Shown here: one piece after another, positions 1 through 11,721 of the stretch | How positions within the stretch are numbered: the first letter of the stretch is position 1 | Layout: the number at the start of each line of letters is the position of its first letter | The notes under the pieces: model-generated | Seen by the model: the letters and a program-made list of their open reading frames with translations, nothing else | The model's database searches: none | Told to the model about the DNA's origin: nothing | Translations under genes and position numbers: made by a program | Source of the DNA: Gnetum montanum | Lineage: Eukaryota; Streptophyta; Gnetopsida; Gnetales; Gnetaceae | Length of the DNA stretch: 64,000 bases | NCBI GenBank assembly: GCA_015680685.1 | Contig: MNCI01002833.1 | Coordinates: 106,079-170,078, forward strand | Reading direction: 5' to 3'

Positions 1-81
1 CATTGCCCAATGATCATAGTGCCCATCAAATTTCAGAACCTCTGGCTGCACAAATGAACTCTCTATATGATTACTACACAC
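1..81 (-). pseudogene. Ty1/copia gag, N-terminal fragment
   Basis: Read on the minus strand, the frame from 81 down to 1 gives the start of a copia gag polyprotein, including SSFVQPEVLKFDGHYDHWAM. The F-D-G-x-Y-x-x-W signature is typical of the copia gag N-terminus in plants (family knowledge). It lies where gag should be, just downstream of the primer binding site at 126-137 and the LTR at 140-384, all in the same orientation. The frame has no ATG in view, is closed by a stop at 82-84, and runs off the left edge, so the rest of the element lies outside the window. Confidence 0.75.
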
Positions 82-125
82 TTAGAAGACTATTGCTTTT
101 AATTTTAACCAGGCCCCATGATGGA

Positions 126-137
126 GCTCTAATACCA
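126..137 (-). other. Copia primer binding site (initiator Met tRNA)
   Basis: The minus strand reads TGGTATTAGAGC, one base from TGGTATCAGAGC, the complement of the initiator methionine tRNA 3' end used by most plant copia elements. It is two bases inside the LTR end, as expected. Confidence 0.75.
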
Positions 138-139
138 AA

Positions 140-384
140 TGTTAGAAACTAGAGAAATTGGAAGAAATTAGAATGATTTATTGAAGAACTTTGGCTAATA
201 TATACAACCTTACATAACAAATTGAAAAAAGATAAACATCCCACATCATAACAAACTGAAAAGAGATAAACATCCCATGACTAACAACTCCTAAGACATG
301 AGAGGACTAAATCAAAACAATAAGAATCCCTTAATAATAGGGATTTTTTTGACTAAGTAACAAATTACTAAAATAAACCCAACA
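140..384 (-). repeat. Ty1/copia 5' LTR (245 bp)
   Basis: On the plus strand the segment begins TGTTAG and ends CCAACA, giving the expected short inverted ends TGTT and AACA. It is bounded on one side by the primer binding site and on the other by LRR-RLK coding sequence. Because PBS and gag lie to the left, this is the 5' LTR of an element that reads leftward. The expected 5-bp target duplication would be AAGTG (385-389); the matching copy is outside the window. The insertion cuts the receptor kinase within its LRR region. Confidence 0.75.
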
Positions 385-1664
385 AAGTGAGCACACCCAG
401 GCAGCCTATTCCAATCCTGGAAGCTCTATCCAATTACTCTCTTTTAACCCATCTACGGATATATCACAACCCTTTAAATGGAACTTTACCGCCCACCTTT
501 GGTACCTCATTGTCAAATCTTCAGCAGTTGAGGCTTTCTGACAACTTCATCTCTGGCAACATCCGTCAGTGTAGGAAATTTATCATTTCTTGTTGATCAG
601 ATCATCGCAATGTACTCAGCGGTACCATTCCTCATCAGATTGTAAATTTGAAGTCACTGCAAAGAATGAAGCTCCAAAGAAACAAACTAAAAGGCAACAT
701 TCGGATCGACATAGCCCTTTCAAGCAAGTCACTTGGCTATCTTTATTTTGGGCAAAATATGTTGTTAGGTTCCATCCCTGCCAGCATTGCCAAACTGATA
801 AATCTGCGGAAGCTGCACCTTCATAGAAACTTGCTGTCTAGTAAAATTCCTTGGGAGATAGGAAACTGCCCTGTTCTTGAGGATCTCGTACTAACTGCAA
901 ACAACTTATCTGGAACAATACCACCAGAGGTTGCCCTTCTCAAAACCACCGTATTTCATTTTGATTTGTCTGCAAACTATTTGACAGGAGAAGTGCCTCC
1001 GGAACTAGCAGGACTGCAAATGGCACAGTTTATAGATCTTTCCAGCAAGGCAGCAACCAACTTTATGGAAACATTGCATATTACATGGATAGCAGGTTGG
1101 ATGCCTGCAAAATCAATCTCAGTTTCAATCATTTCAGTGGCAACCTTTCCAAATTAATAGGGACTAAGCTCACTCAACTTGAAATCATAGATCTGTCTCG
1201 TAATAACTTTACAGGACCTGTGCCTGTAACCCTCGTCAATCTTACCACTCCATTTTTTATACTTTTCTTGCAACAACTTGATGAGAAAGTCCCTTGTCTC
1301 AGGAGTTCTTCCAATAAGCTAAGATTAACAATATGGTCATTGCTTGGAAATCCAAATTTATGTGGAAGATGCTTCAGCCTAAAAGCTTGTCTAATATCTC
1401 TCAAGCAACACAAATCTTATATCAGTACAAACAGCATCCTGAAAATTGTGATTGACATTTTAGGTGGCCTTTTGTTGCTAGTTGTTACCACGGTTTGATT
1501 CATTTTCACAGCAATCAAAACATTTAAAAGGGAAACTCCAAAGATGATTGAGAATTTCATAAAGATATATGTGGATGAACTTCAAACTGCTATAAACACT
1601 TTCAATGATTCAAACTTGGTAGGTGAAGGCAGGTATGGAAAGGTGGGTGGTGGGTTCTATTCAT
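385..1664 (+). pseudogene. LRR receptor-like kinase, LRR to kinase start (broken)
   Basis: Several frames together encode the outer part of a plant LRR receptor kinase. LRR units are seen at 387-590 (for example LSNLQQLRLSDNFISGNI), about 606-1060 (SGTIPHQIVNLKSLQRMKL, LTANNLSGTIPPEVALL, LSANYLTGEVPPELAGL) and 1100-1250 (INLSFNHFSGNL, IIDLSRNNFTGPVP). Next come the capping motif LLGNPNLCGRC, a membrane segment (ILKIVIDILGGLLLLVV), a stop at about 1496-1498, a juxtamembrane stretch and the kinase glycine loop LVGEGRYGKV near 1615-1645. There are at least two frameshifts (about 560-605 and 1037-1055). The N-terminus is cut by the copia LTR, and the reading ends at a stop just after the glycine loop. 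Such kinases act at the plasma membrane. The style resembles LRR-RLK subfamily XII (FLS2/EFR/Xa21), by inference. Confidence 0.85.
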
Positions 1665-1698
1665 AAGAATCCAGTTTAGGCCCATTTTTTTACATAAC

Positions 1699-1967
1699 TT
1701 TTTTGTATCTCCGTGTAAAGTTTCACTCTAAACTGTTAGAGAAGGCCCATTGTATAAAGATTGTATCTTTGTTGCACATTTTTTTGTATCTCTGTGCTAA
1801 GTAACACTATAAACTGTTAGAGAATGAACATATGAATGTCCTATCAAAGTCACAAAACTTTCCAACAAGCTATGCTTATAAAAAAGAGATGCAAGAACTT
1901 ATGAATATCCTAAGACAGTCACAAAACTTTCTAACAAGCTACGTTCATAAATAAGAGATGCAAGAAA
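1699..1967. repeat. Two short tandem duplications
   Basis: A unit containing TTTTTGTATCTC and AAACTGTTAGAGAA occurs at about 1699-1742 and 1780-1823. A second unit of 69 bp occurs at 1831-1899 and 1900-1967, with shared blocks GTCACAAAACTTTC and AAGAGATGCAAGAA. Both lie just after the point where the kinase reading frame is lost. Confidence 0.7.
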
Positions 1968-3405
1968 TTCTGCAGACTAAATTTGCAATGACACAAAGCA
2001 AATACTGGTATACCATACCTGCAAGCAATGGGGTTCCAATCACAAGCAGCCATTACCTTCAAAGACATTGGTATTTGAACAAGTTTCTGTCACTACCTTT
2101 TTGTCACTGTTAAGTTCTAGCATATTGATTATCTGATTCACCTCTCCCACTACGGCTCCATACCCACTTTTGTGGTTCAAAACATAAAATGAGAACAACA
2201 AAAAATTAATTTGGCTTCTTTGAAAAATCATAAGATAATTATCATGCATATTGTTCTTGCCTTTGATTGAGGACACTTTTTTGTTGCACTACGTGGGTTT
2301 ACCTATTTGAGGATCCAAATCATTTCATTTACTGTACTAACTTGCAAATCATTTCAATTATAGTATCAACTGCAATGGTTAACAGTTAGTGTTAAGAGAA
2401 AAGAAATAGTGTTATGGTTAATGCTTAGTTATAGTAGATTTTATTTTAAACTATAAAAATTTTAAGTAAAAAAGTAATTAAAAAATAAAGAAATTGTTAT
2501 TTAAAGTATAATTGTTAGTTTTATGATAAATAAAGTATTTTTTAAAAAAATAAAATTAAAAAATAAACAATAAAACAAATAACAAATTATTTAAGGATAA
2601 GGTAAAAAAGACAAAGACCAACAAGAAACAATAGCATAGTGATAGTTTAGCACTATTTTTACAATATTATCCAACTCTTTCCTATGATCCTTAGTTAGCA
2701 CTTTCCCCTATTACAATTGCCAACTTTTTATTATTGAGAATATTTTCTTCAAGTGAAAATAAGAGAACACAGGAAAACCCCGAAAAGTTAAAAATTGGAA
2801 CTAAACAAGAACATTAGGCAGCAATTAGCACACTCACCAAATCATCCATAGATTTCTGGTACGAACTTCTTTGCCATCTTTGAGGATTTTATTTGATTGT
2901 TAACATGTAGTGGTGAATCTATGTATATTAGTTGGTTTAAGACTCTGAGTGGTATTTAAAATTAAAGATTTTTTTGAATTGGACTTAGAATAATCTTTAT
3001 TTTTTTATTTTATTTTTTGGATGGAATTTTGTTATACATTGTCTATCAAAAAACATGATTGCGGCGGTCATTTTTAAAATACATTTTTGTTTTATGGTTT
3101 TTTTTTAATTTTCTTTGTAAATAATATTTTGAATTTTTATAACAGGCATATACGATCAATGTCATCTGAAGAAGATTTGCTTTCTGAAGAGCAAGAAGAG
3201 CATGGAGAAAAATTAGAATATCAATTATTAAAAAAAGATTTTTAAAGAAAGCTATGGCCATCCTTCTATCTTATTTTTAATAAAGGTTTTTTCACTCTTA
3301 TTGATTATGGAAGAAGATAATCAAAATCCTCATGCTTATGTAACAAAGATTTTTTAGCAGAATCTTTTTATTAAGTTTTGAATTTAATTCTTTTTTGTAT
3401 TATAG
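1968..3405. other. AT-rich non-coding stretch
   Basis: I see no supported gene. The sequence is very AT-rich at 2400-2640 and 2940-3120. A possible small exon at about 3147-3245 reads HIRSMSSEEDLLSEEQEEHG on the plus strand after a TTATAACAG acceptor-like site, and might belong to the hAT remnant that follows. Confidence 0.4.
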
Positions 3406-3708
3406 GATTCCAGTGCATCAGCATGTGAAAGGAATTGGAGTGAATATGCATTTATTCACTTAACAAAATGCAACAGACTAGGCATTGCAAAGGCTGAAGA
3501 TTTAGTTTTTGTTTATTCAAATATTAGGTTATTATCTCAATCTTCTTAAGATTACAAAATGGGTCCTCATCGAATGTGGGATTATGGAGGATCTATGGAT
3601 GATGGAGATGATGAATTTCCTATGGAAGTTCTAGATTCTAATTATGAAAATATGTTTGATGGTAAAAATAAAAAATGTATGAAAACTAATACTAACAATA
3701 TGGTATAA
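3406..3708 (+). pseudogene. hAT transposase C-terminal (dimerisation) fragment
   Basis: After an acceptor-like site (TTGTATTATAG, ending at 3405) the frame reads DSSASACERNWSEYAFIHLT, then CNRLGIAKAEDLVFVYSNIR. The pattern S-A-x-x-E-R-N-W-S followed by K-R-N-R-L-like and E-D-L-V-x-V-x-x-N-x-R is the hallmark of the hAT-family dimerisation domain in plant hAT transposases and their domesticated relatives. One stop (TAA after LLSQSS) interrupts the frame. An acidic tail (DDGDDEFPMEVLDSNYENMF) then runs to the TAA at 3706-3708. No zinc-finger or catalytic hAT part and no terminal inverted repeats were found. It lies inside the interval that splits the receptor kinase pseudogene. Confidence 0.8.
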
Positions 3709-4289
3709 ACAATATTAAGTATGTTACAAGTTTAACATGCTAATGTATTGGACTTGATATGTCATGTCTTCATTTAAAAGTTTTATTTATCAATGACCAA
3801 AATTGTTCTTACTATATATTTTTGTTTTTTTATTAATTTTTTTTTCAAAAAAATTATTTATTTTTTAAATAAATTATTTTACAACTTCTATCTAAGTTTA
3901 TCCATGGGTAAAATTTCTTAGATACCAATAAATAAAAATATTGTAAAATTTTATTTTTAAAATATACTGTATTGCATTACATTTTAAATTGTTGTTCTAT
4001 GAACAAAGAAATATACACATAATTTTACTAAAATATAAAAATTGCTAAAGTTACTAAGGTTCTATATTTAAAGCTCGTTTCTTTTTCGCAACCTGATTAT
4101 TTGTCGTTTCTGTTGTGTTGCCGTTGTCATCACGTTGCCCCATTTCCAGTTTCCAGTAACTATGGGCCCTGGTAATGCCTTTCATGGGTAATGGCAATCT
4201 TCATTTTCTTCTTCATAGGAGAGAAGATGGTTAGTTGATCCCATTAAAGTTACCCATCCCAATAAAAATATTGCCAGATTGATTTTCAG
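3709..4289. other. Non-coding stretch before kinase exon
   Basis: AT-rich sequence with no supported gene. It ends in TTGATTTTCAG at 4279-4289, a good 3' splice site directly before the kinase fragment, so at least its right part was probably intron of the receptor kinase. Confidence 0.45.
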
Positions 4290-4929
4290 GTCATCCATTG
4301 TGACATCAAACCAGAGAATGTGCTATTAGATGATGATATGACTATCAAACTCCCTGATTTTGGAATATCTTGCCTCGTAGAAAATTTTGATGGTCCAACA
4401 ACATCGTCTTCTCTTACTTTTAAAAGCTCTGTTGGTTACATTGCTCCAAGTACTACCTTTTAGTTTTCACCCTATTTTTAATCTCATTCCTGGTATGACA
4501 ATGTGCATTTACTAACTTTTAAAAAATGATTTCTAGAGTGTGTGGTTGGGGAATGCATATCTATAAAAGGTGATGTATACAGCTTCGGAAAGATTACTTT
4601 GGAAGTCTTTACAAGAATGAAGCCTACACCTGAAATGTTTTCAGGAGATCTCACATTGTTATCTTGGATCTCCATGGTTTTTGAAGGAAAGTAAGATGAA
4701 AACAAAAGAGAAGTAGTCAAAGGTATTATAAAGACATCAGATGAAGGTGGGGAAGGAATTGAGATGGAGAAAGATGAAGAAATCTTAGCTATGCACTTGC
4801 CATAATCCTTCCATGAGGCCTCACATAAAGGAAGTTGAATTGTTTGTACAATCTATTTTTCCTCAAAATCTACAAAATCAAAAGAAACCACCAAGAAACT
4901 TAGAAGAAGTTACTAATATTGTGGATTGA
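4290..4929 (+). pseudogene. LRR receptor-like kinase, catalytic half of kinase domain (broken)
   Basis: The frame begins [20 protein letters not shown], the catalytic loop (non-RD type: HCD rather than HRD), followed by a magnesium-binding DFG in LPDFGIS and the activation-segment end SVGYIAP. A GT-AG intron at about 4450-4536 separates this from GECISIKGDVYSFGKITLEV, the subdomain IX region, and further C-lobe sequence (MFSGDLTLLSWISM) up to a stop at 4693-4695. The remaining C-terminus is recognisable but contains stops, and ends near 4929. Subdomains II to VIa, including the ATP-anchoring lysine, are missing between 1664 and 4290. HCD-type loops are typical of pattern-recognition LRR-RLKs such as FLS2 and Xa21 (family knowledge). 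Confidence 0.85.
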
Positions 4930-5720
4930 AAATCTAAGCTCCACCATAGTAGGGAAGGGGCTTACAGTTCAACGCTTTTTTCAGATTAGTGGTTCAAGTA
5001 AGTCTTTTTAGAGGAGATGAACAACACTGACATTCTTCCTTATGCTTCTTTATTTGGATAATCCAATTCTTGTCAGTAACTTGACATTTTTGTGTCTGAA
5101 TTATTGGTGACCTGTAGGATACTAGGATTTTATCCATCTTACAATGGAGGAATGCTCCTTCATGCAGGTATTCCACATTAGCAAATTGCTACTTTTTCAA
5201 AACCCCAATTAATTCTTTACTTTCAAGGTTTAATGTTGGTAATGGCAACATGCAGGTGATTAACATTGACTTTAAGTCTTTTGGATTTCTACTTAATTTT
5301 AGAAGTACAAGTGCAGTTGGTTACTTTTGTAAATAAAGTAGCTTCATGGTTGCAATGCTTGGCTTAGCAACCATTTATCCTTCTTCGAAATTAAGCTTCC
5401 TCTAATAATGTTTTGAATTTTGTAAATGTACAATGTTTCCAATATTTATGGTCATGATCAACGTTAAATATATGGAAGCACAATGATCATTTTGGGAAGC
5501 CACAGGCATTGGTAAGTTATTTTAATAATCTTTATGTTCATGGGCTTTGACTTGTAATGTAGGGTGAAGTTTTTGTTTTTTCATGTAGGACTGGATAAGT
5601 TTTGATATTTTCTTTTAAAGAAACAATTAGAATGTATCTATTTGTTTAGTTTTTGTGTTTGAGTTATTGCAACACATTTGAAACAAATGCCTTGAAATAT
5701 TGTTGCTGATAGAGATACTA
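4930..5720. other. Unassigned flank of the LRR-RLK pseudogene
   Basis: No convincing gene is visible. A minus-strand stretch near 5105-5176 reads EYLHEGAFLHCKMDKIL, loosely like a kinase EYLH...HCD region. It is too short to call. Confidence 0.35.
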
Positions 5721-6300
5721 TGAGAGATGCCTTAGGGTGGTGGTTCTCCTAGACTCTTCCCATGGTTCAATGACCATGGAACACTCTGAGGCACCTTTGG
5801 ATGACTCTTAAGTTTTAAAAAAACCCATCCCAGCTTGGCAGTACCAAGCCAGTAGCAACATACCCTCTTGTTGCAACTCTCTCTAAGTTCTCTTCATACT
5901 ACCATCAGTTGGAAAACTACATGGCCCTAATTCTATGGTGGTCATAGATATGTAGGAAGCCAAGCTTGGATATTTCTAGTGTGGTGCCAAGCCAAAACTT
6001 GTACCAGATTGTGAGGATTTTGGAGGTGAGGTGCCACCCTTTGTAAATGTATTGTTTTCCCTTCCACCGATGTTGTCTACAAAGTTTCTTATGTGCTTAT
6101 TTGCAAGGTCCTCATTTGGAGTTAGTTGTCCTCCTTGAGGTGCATTCCCATACATATATTAAGAAGTTGGGTTGCTGCTTACACTCTCTTTTGGGTTGCT
6201 TGCTTGTTAGAGGTGTATTCCCCAAGTCTTCCACCCTAGATCCATTGGATCTTAGTGAATTCCTTGGGGTGCTAGACAACGTTGGTGAAACATTGTTATA
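5721..6300 (+). repeat. 5' LTR of LARD-like element
   Basis: Begins TGAGAGATGCC and ends ACATTGTTATA. It aligns over its whole length with 11722-12304. The LTRs differ at roughly one base in seven over the first 100 bases, so the insertion is old. The terminal CA is not preserved, so the right border may be off by a few bases. Confidence 0.8.
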
Positions 6301-6302
6301 GA

Positions 6303-6315
6303 TGGTATCAGAGCC
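6303..6315 (+). other. Primer binding site, initiator Met tRNA
   Basis: TGGTATCAGAGCC matches the complement of the initiator methionine tRNA 3' end exactly, two bases after the LTR. Confidence 0.85.
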
Positions 6316-6571
6316 TTTTTGGAATTGTGTTGCGATATGCGTGTGCCCTTTGGTTGTATTACACCATCGAGGTTGTTCTATTAATGGTACCTTCGAATTG
6401 ATATCTAGGTGATCTAGGATCATATTCTTATGTATTCTTTGAAGAGTTTCCTTATGGTAAGATTTGTACGCTCTTCGTGAGGGGGTTGATGTTATATTGT
6501 GAGCAACTGATGTATGTTGTTCTTCTCAAGGATGTATACGATTACATTGTGGTATTGTTCTCCACTTGTTT

Positions 6572-6625
6572 ACTTGTGGTTGGAAAAGTTGTGGTTTTAC
6601 TTGTGGTTGGAAAAGTTGTGGTTTT
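6572..6625 (+). repeat. 27-bp tandem duplication
   Basis: The unit ACTTGTGGTTGGAAAAGTTG plus seven more bases occurs twice without mismatch, period 27. If translated it repeats LVVGKVVVL twice. The frame is short and not otherwise supported as coding. Confidence 0.75.
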
Positions 6626-9299
6626 GTTCTATTGGCAACTCATAAATTATTGTTGCTCAAGGAGCTCTCATCTCTAGTCTTCAGTGATTCATCTGGGATG
6701 AATTGAACCTAGCCTTTGCTTTGGTTTCCACTCAAATGACATGTATTGAGATGGCATTGATTGAATTATGCAGGATGTGGTATGCTTGTACTCCCACTCA
6801 CCGTAGATATAGTATGGGAATTACAAATTGGGACATGTTGGTTCCTAGGTACAGCAAGATGGAGGGCCTCTGAACATGTGCTTTTGGTGAGCCTTTTTTT
6901 GGGTGGATTAAGACTGTTGTTGGTAGACTTCATACGTTCATGTTTGTGATTGTATGTTTGTCTAGTTTTGTATGCATATCTTCCTAGTTGCATTTTCAAA
7001 TTTTTTGTTGGTGTTTCTTTCATTGTGTCCATTGTTCATAACACAAAGCTTTGTGATATACATGGTGTGATGATTTGTTGTTGGGATTGTTGAGGATGCA
7101 TTTTGAGGTTATTTGTGCCATCCCAAAGCCAAATGTTTGTTGTCTTGTTTTGACAACCTCTTGTGCTTCAAGCATGATTGCCCTTGTGGTAGACCTTTCA
7201 TGAGTTGTGCTCCTTTTTTTGTGCTAGTTGTGTTTCCCTTGGTTTTGTGGCATTACTCCTTTGAGTGGTGACATTTCTTTGGGCTCTTTGATTTGGAGAC
7301 CTTTTGGTGTGGGTCATCCTATTGTTGATTCTTACTAAGACCTGCCCTCCTTTGATGAGAGTCTTTCTTGTTGACGCATCCTCCCGAATGTTGCTCATCG
7401 TAGCAAGAATTGGTTTTACAGAGACATGTTGTTGGCTAGACCTTGGTCTTCCACCTTATTTCTGAGTTGAGATAATGATTCTTTATTGCCCATGCCTCTT
7501 ATGAATGTGTTGAGATCTTGATCCTGGAGGGAACCAGAGTCAATGGCTAGGAATGTTTGTTGTATATGAATCTTAGAATTTTGAGTGTTATAGTTCTCTT
7601 TGGGTGTGCCTCATGATGAATTCTTTTATGTGAGTGTATCTAATTGATCCATCGATATTTTGCATGATTGATCTCTATGCATGTTGTTAAGTTCTTGCTC
7701 TTTATGATGTTGCCAGAGTGATATTTCTCTATTATATGATCATGCTTGATGGTTGCATATGAGGCTAATGTGTTGATCATGTTCCTGCTAACTTCTCTGA
7801 TTCTAAGTTCTTGTCTCAGTCTTTACAGGTAGCATAGGTACAAAGATGTAGCTAGTGATGGCCTTAGTTGATTCTATGAGCACTATGTCTATGGGGAAGA
7901 TGTATGCTCTTGAGGCCTTCATGAATTGGTTATTTGGTCTCAGAATCCTAACATTGGGTTGTTGATTTATCAGTACCTTGGTTGTGATGAAACAATAGGT
8001 ACATCATGATTTGTTTGCCTCTTTGTGCTAGGTGAGCACTAACAAAGGATAGTGATCCATCATAGACCCTATAGATATTAGGTTAGTAGATGGCATAAAA
8101 TAGTATCCTTGGCCATGCTGGATACTAATGGCCCAAGAGTGGCCAATGCCTTGAGGTCCCACTATGGCAAGTGATGGATACTCAGTTGGCATGTCCCATT
8201 ATTCAATCATCATGTTCGTTTCCTGAATCATTTTCATTCGATAGCAATTGTGCAATGCATTTGGTGAGATGGTTATTCATGTACATGTAGAGATAGTTTT
8301 TTAGTAGATGCAATGTGATAAATGATGGTGTAAATTCCGCAATAAAGATGGGTTTCTCTCAAAACAACATGGTGCAACCTTGGTGTGCTCCTGGTGGCCT
8401 AAACCTTTCAACTTAGGATGGGCTTGGGTATTTCATTGTATAGCCTTCTAGGCATAGGTAGCATTCCTAAATACCATGTATTGTGCTTACTAAATATATT
8501 CCTATCCTCGGGTGTGTGAGATTGTAATGTAACCTTATGATATTCTCAGTTTTGATAGTTTATGCACACAAAAGTGCTAGATGTTATTGCCCTGTGTGAG
8601 TCAGCTGTCTCCTCATTGTAGGCCTATGCCACACGCTATGACAAGGCCAAGCTTGATGTATGGTGTTTTCTTGATGCTCATTCTTGGAGTGCCTTCTCTG
8701 TATGTTGTAAGTGGCCTTTGTGCCTTGATGTGTAATTCTATTGAAAACCCCATGGAAAATTCTCTTATTGAGATATGGTGTTATAACGAGTAGGCCAAGG
8801 CATGTCCTTACCCAAGGTGCTCTTGAATTGATGCCTTGTGTTCTTTGTGATATTCGCATGCCATGATGGTGTGTCCTTTAGTGAATGTTCTAAAGATATG
8901 ACAAGTCTTGGGAACACTTCCTCTTTTGTTCCTAGACTAGGAGAAATCTTGTCCATAGGTGATCGATGATTGTATGTAGCCTGAAATACAAACAAATTGG
9001 TTTAATGAGCTTGATCTTGATAGTGGGTGGTTCATGATGGCCATGTGAATTGCAATGGCAGACTAAAATTCAAATCAAGGTGATGCTGCTATGTGTAGCT
9101 GTGAAGTAGAGTTGAGTTTTAGGTATTGGCACCTAGACTCTCTCTTCCATGGCTGGATGTGATGATGGAGTAGTTTTGCAAACACTAGGATGGTGGTCCA
9201 TCCTTGAATAAATGATGTTATAGTTATAGAAATTGTGACTTCTCTTGGTGGCCTTGCTTGGTGGACTTGGATGTGCTTGAAAACACTTGAGCCTATGTT

Positions 9300-9480
9300 C
9301 TCATGATTGGGGGCTTCTGATGCTTTGTGGATGATGGTGTGCTCTCATGATTGGTTGCTTCTAGTTTTTCTAAGAGCTATGATGTGCTCTCATGGCTTGG
9401 GACTTATTGATGCCTTTGTGGCCTATGGTTTGATTTCATGACTTGGAACTTATTGTGCCTAGCAGGCTATGGTGTCTTTC
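9300..9480 (+). repeat. Four degenerate tandem units of about 45 bp
   Basis: Units begin at 9300, 9344, 9389 and 9435. Each starts with (C/T)TCATG followed by a TTGG- and CTT-containing block and ends with a variant of CTATGGTGTG. They lie in the non-coding interior of the LARD-like element. Confidence 0.65.
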
Positions 9481-11706
9481 CCAATCTCCTTTGTGTACTC
9501 TATTCCTTGTGTACACTAATGTATCACACTATCTCTCCTTAATGTATTGTCCCATTTCTCTGGTGTATTGTTAGATCATGTTAGTGTCCTAACCTCTTTA
9601 GTGGGATAGTAGGGCTAAGCACTATATTACTTGGTGATTCTCTAATCCTATGAGGGGTCATTCTCCATTCCGATGGATGCCCTCTTCAGTTCCTAAAATA
9701 ATAATGCAGGTTGTATTAAGATAGTTGTTCCCTAGATGGGATCTAGGAGCAGTTGATGTTTGGGACTTATTCCTAGTAGTGGTTCCATGTTCATGAACTC
9801 TTGGGGCTTCTTTTCAAAGACAAAATGTTGTTACCCTAGTGGAATTCATGGAACCTCCTTTGTAAGGTCATGTTGTTGATGTAGCCTAAATGTATATATC
9901 TCCTTTCTTGTAAGCAAGGCATGATTTTATGTACTCTCTCTCAAATTTTGGGACTCCAAAGGGACTTCCTTGTTGGGGTTCTCTGGTAGACCATCTTTAT
10001 TGTAAAGCCTTCAGGGATGAGTCATGTATTGTTTTGAGCTGGTAGTTGATGTTGGTGAAGCCCACTCTTTGTAAAACTACTCCTATAGGCAAAATGTTCT
10101 TGTTGACTTGTGTTTGTTGTTTGGGTTGGATGGTAATAGGTAGTCATTTGGCCTTGTGCACCACAATTGTTGTAGATGGATTAGGATGTATGAAATGAAA
10201 ACCTAGATCTCCTAGGCTGAAACAAAAATCCCTCTTTGTAAAATTTTGAGGGATGAACTCTTTCGCTTCTCAAGTTGTTCTTAAGGTGGAATTAAGTGTG
10301 GGTAAGACCTATAAATCGATGTCTTCCCTCTACAAGTAGCATTTTGACGATACGATTGTGTTGGCTATGTGGTTTACTTGGTTATGTATCATGGGTAACG
10401 TGCAGTTGGATTACTATACTTGCCTACTGAAGAAACCTCCCAAAAAGGATCTTTTCTTCAAGTTAAAAAATCCAATGAAAGGTGTTGATTAGGAGTTTCA
10501 ATCATTTCTGACATGGCAAGAAAATTCAAATTCTTGAAACCTAGATGTTCCTTGGAGAACTCATGACCATGGTTTCCCTCAAAGATGACTCTACATGCTT
10601 CCTTAAACCAAGTGTTCAGAAAATGGTGCTTGTCCCATATCTTAGAGTGAAAAGGATAGCTTGTAAGTTGCAAATGCAGTTAATCCTTTTCCATGAATGG
10701 AACATTATGGTTTCAATCGATGATGTGGTAGTGGTTGACATGAGACATGTGTATGTAGGATTGTCTTGGGGTTGGTTGCCCAACATATCCTCCACTTATT
10801 CTAACATTCGAGCAGGCATTCTCGATGTTGGACAATCCCAAAGGAGGTTGATGATAGTTTGTGGTTGGTATGTTATGATAGCCTCGTAGAGAAGTTTTTC
10901 AAACAAAATTTGGATCTTCTCTCTTATTGCAGAAATGGAAGTGAAATGAGAAATGTGATGCTGGTGTGTCTGCAGACAACAAGGTCAGGCTCAAAAGATC
11001 TACCCTTGTACCTTGTTTTGAAGGGAGAACATGCTCAACTCCCCTCATACCAACCTAAATAGACATGATAAAGAAAAAAAATGTGCCTAGTATAGACGCG
11101 TGAATTCAGTGCTTAATTGGTTACATTGGTGAGACCCCATGGCTCTGGATGCGAGAAGTAGAACATGGAGTTCTAGCAAGCGTGAGTTGCTTGTGGAGAC
11201 ATGGCTCTTTTAGAGCATGTTCTCGCTCTCAATTTTATGTTCCCAAGTCCATCACCATGGGTAGTGGCCCTAGTAAGCCCTCAAAATCGATGAAAAAAAT
11301 CAAGAAAATTGATGGGTGCTAAGATGCCATTCATGAAAGAACTCGGTTGGACATGTGGAAGAAGAGTTATCTTCTTGCATAGGTATGGGGCCTACGCAAG
11401 AAGATAAGTCTCTAGACCTCATAAGGAACAGATCTAGGGGATGCCTTAGAGACGTTAGCCCTTTGGGTTGGACTACTCCCACTTGTCACATGTAGGAAAA
11501 GTCTTTGGGATTCCTCCAAGTGCCCTTTGCATTTCATGCAAGGCATTGGATGGAAGGACGTATCAAGTGTTGGGGTTGGTACCTTTCTTCAAGCCTGGCA
11601 TCAATTAAGTTGTCAAGTTGTTCGGATTGACAGATTTCCAAACCCATACTCGGAGTGTATTCTTGAAGTTATCCTAGGCTCTGCTCCAAGGACGTTGGTT
11701 CTTTTG

Positions 11707-11721
11707 TGTGGGGGAGGATTG
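11707..11721 (+). other. Polypurine tract of LARD-like element
   Basis: GTGTGGGGGAGGATT directly precedes the 3' LTR, the expected position of the plus-strand primer. Confidence 0.75.

Noticed and set aside
4994-5176. Minus-strand frame with EYLHEGAFLHCKMDKIL, considered as an inverted kinase catalytic loop
   Set aside because: Only a handful of residues match, the HCD aspartate and asparagine are not in place, and nothing kinase-like continues on either side.
6112-6423. Minus-strand frame of 103 codons overlapping the LTR and PBS
   Set aside because: It overlaps a clear LTR border and primer site and has no recognisable domain. It is a chance frame.
10545-11062. Two overlapping plus-strand frames in the LARD interior, considered as decayed polyprotein
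   Set aside because: No gag, protease, RT or integrase motif is present, and composition follows the surrounding T/G-rich sequence.
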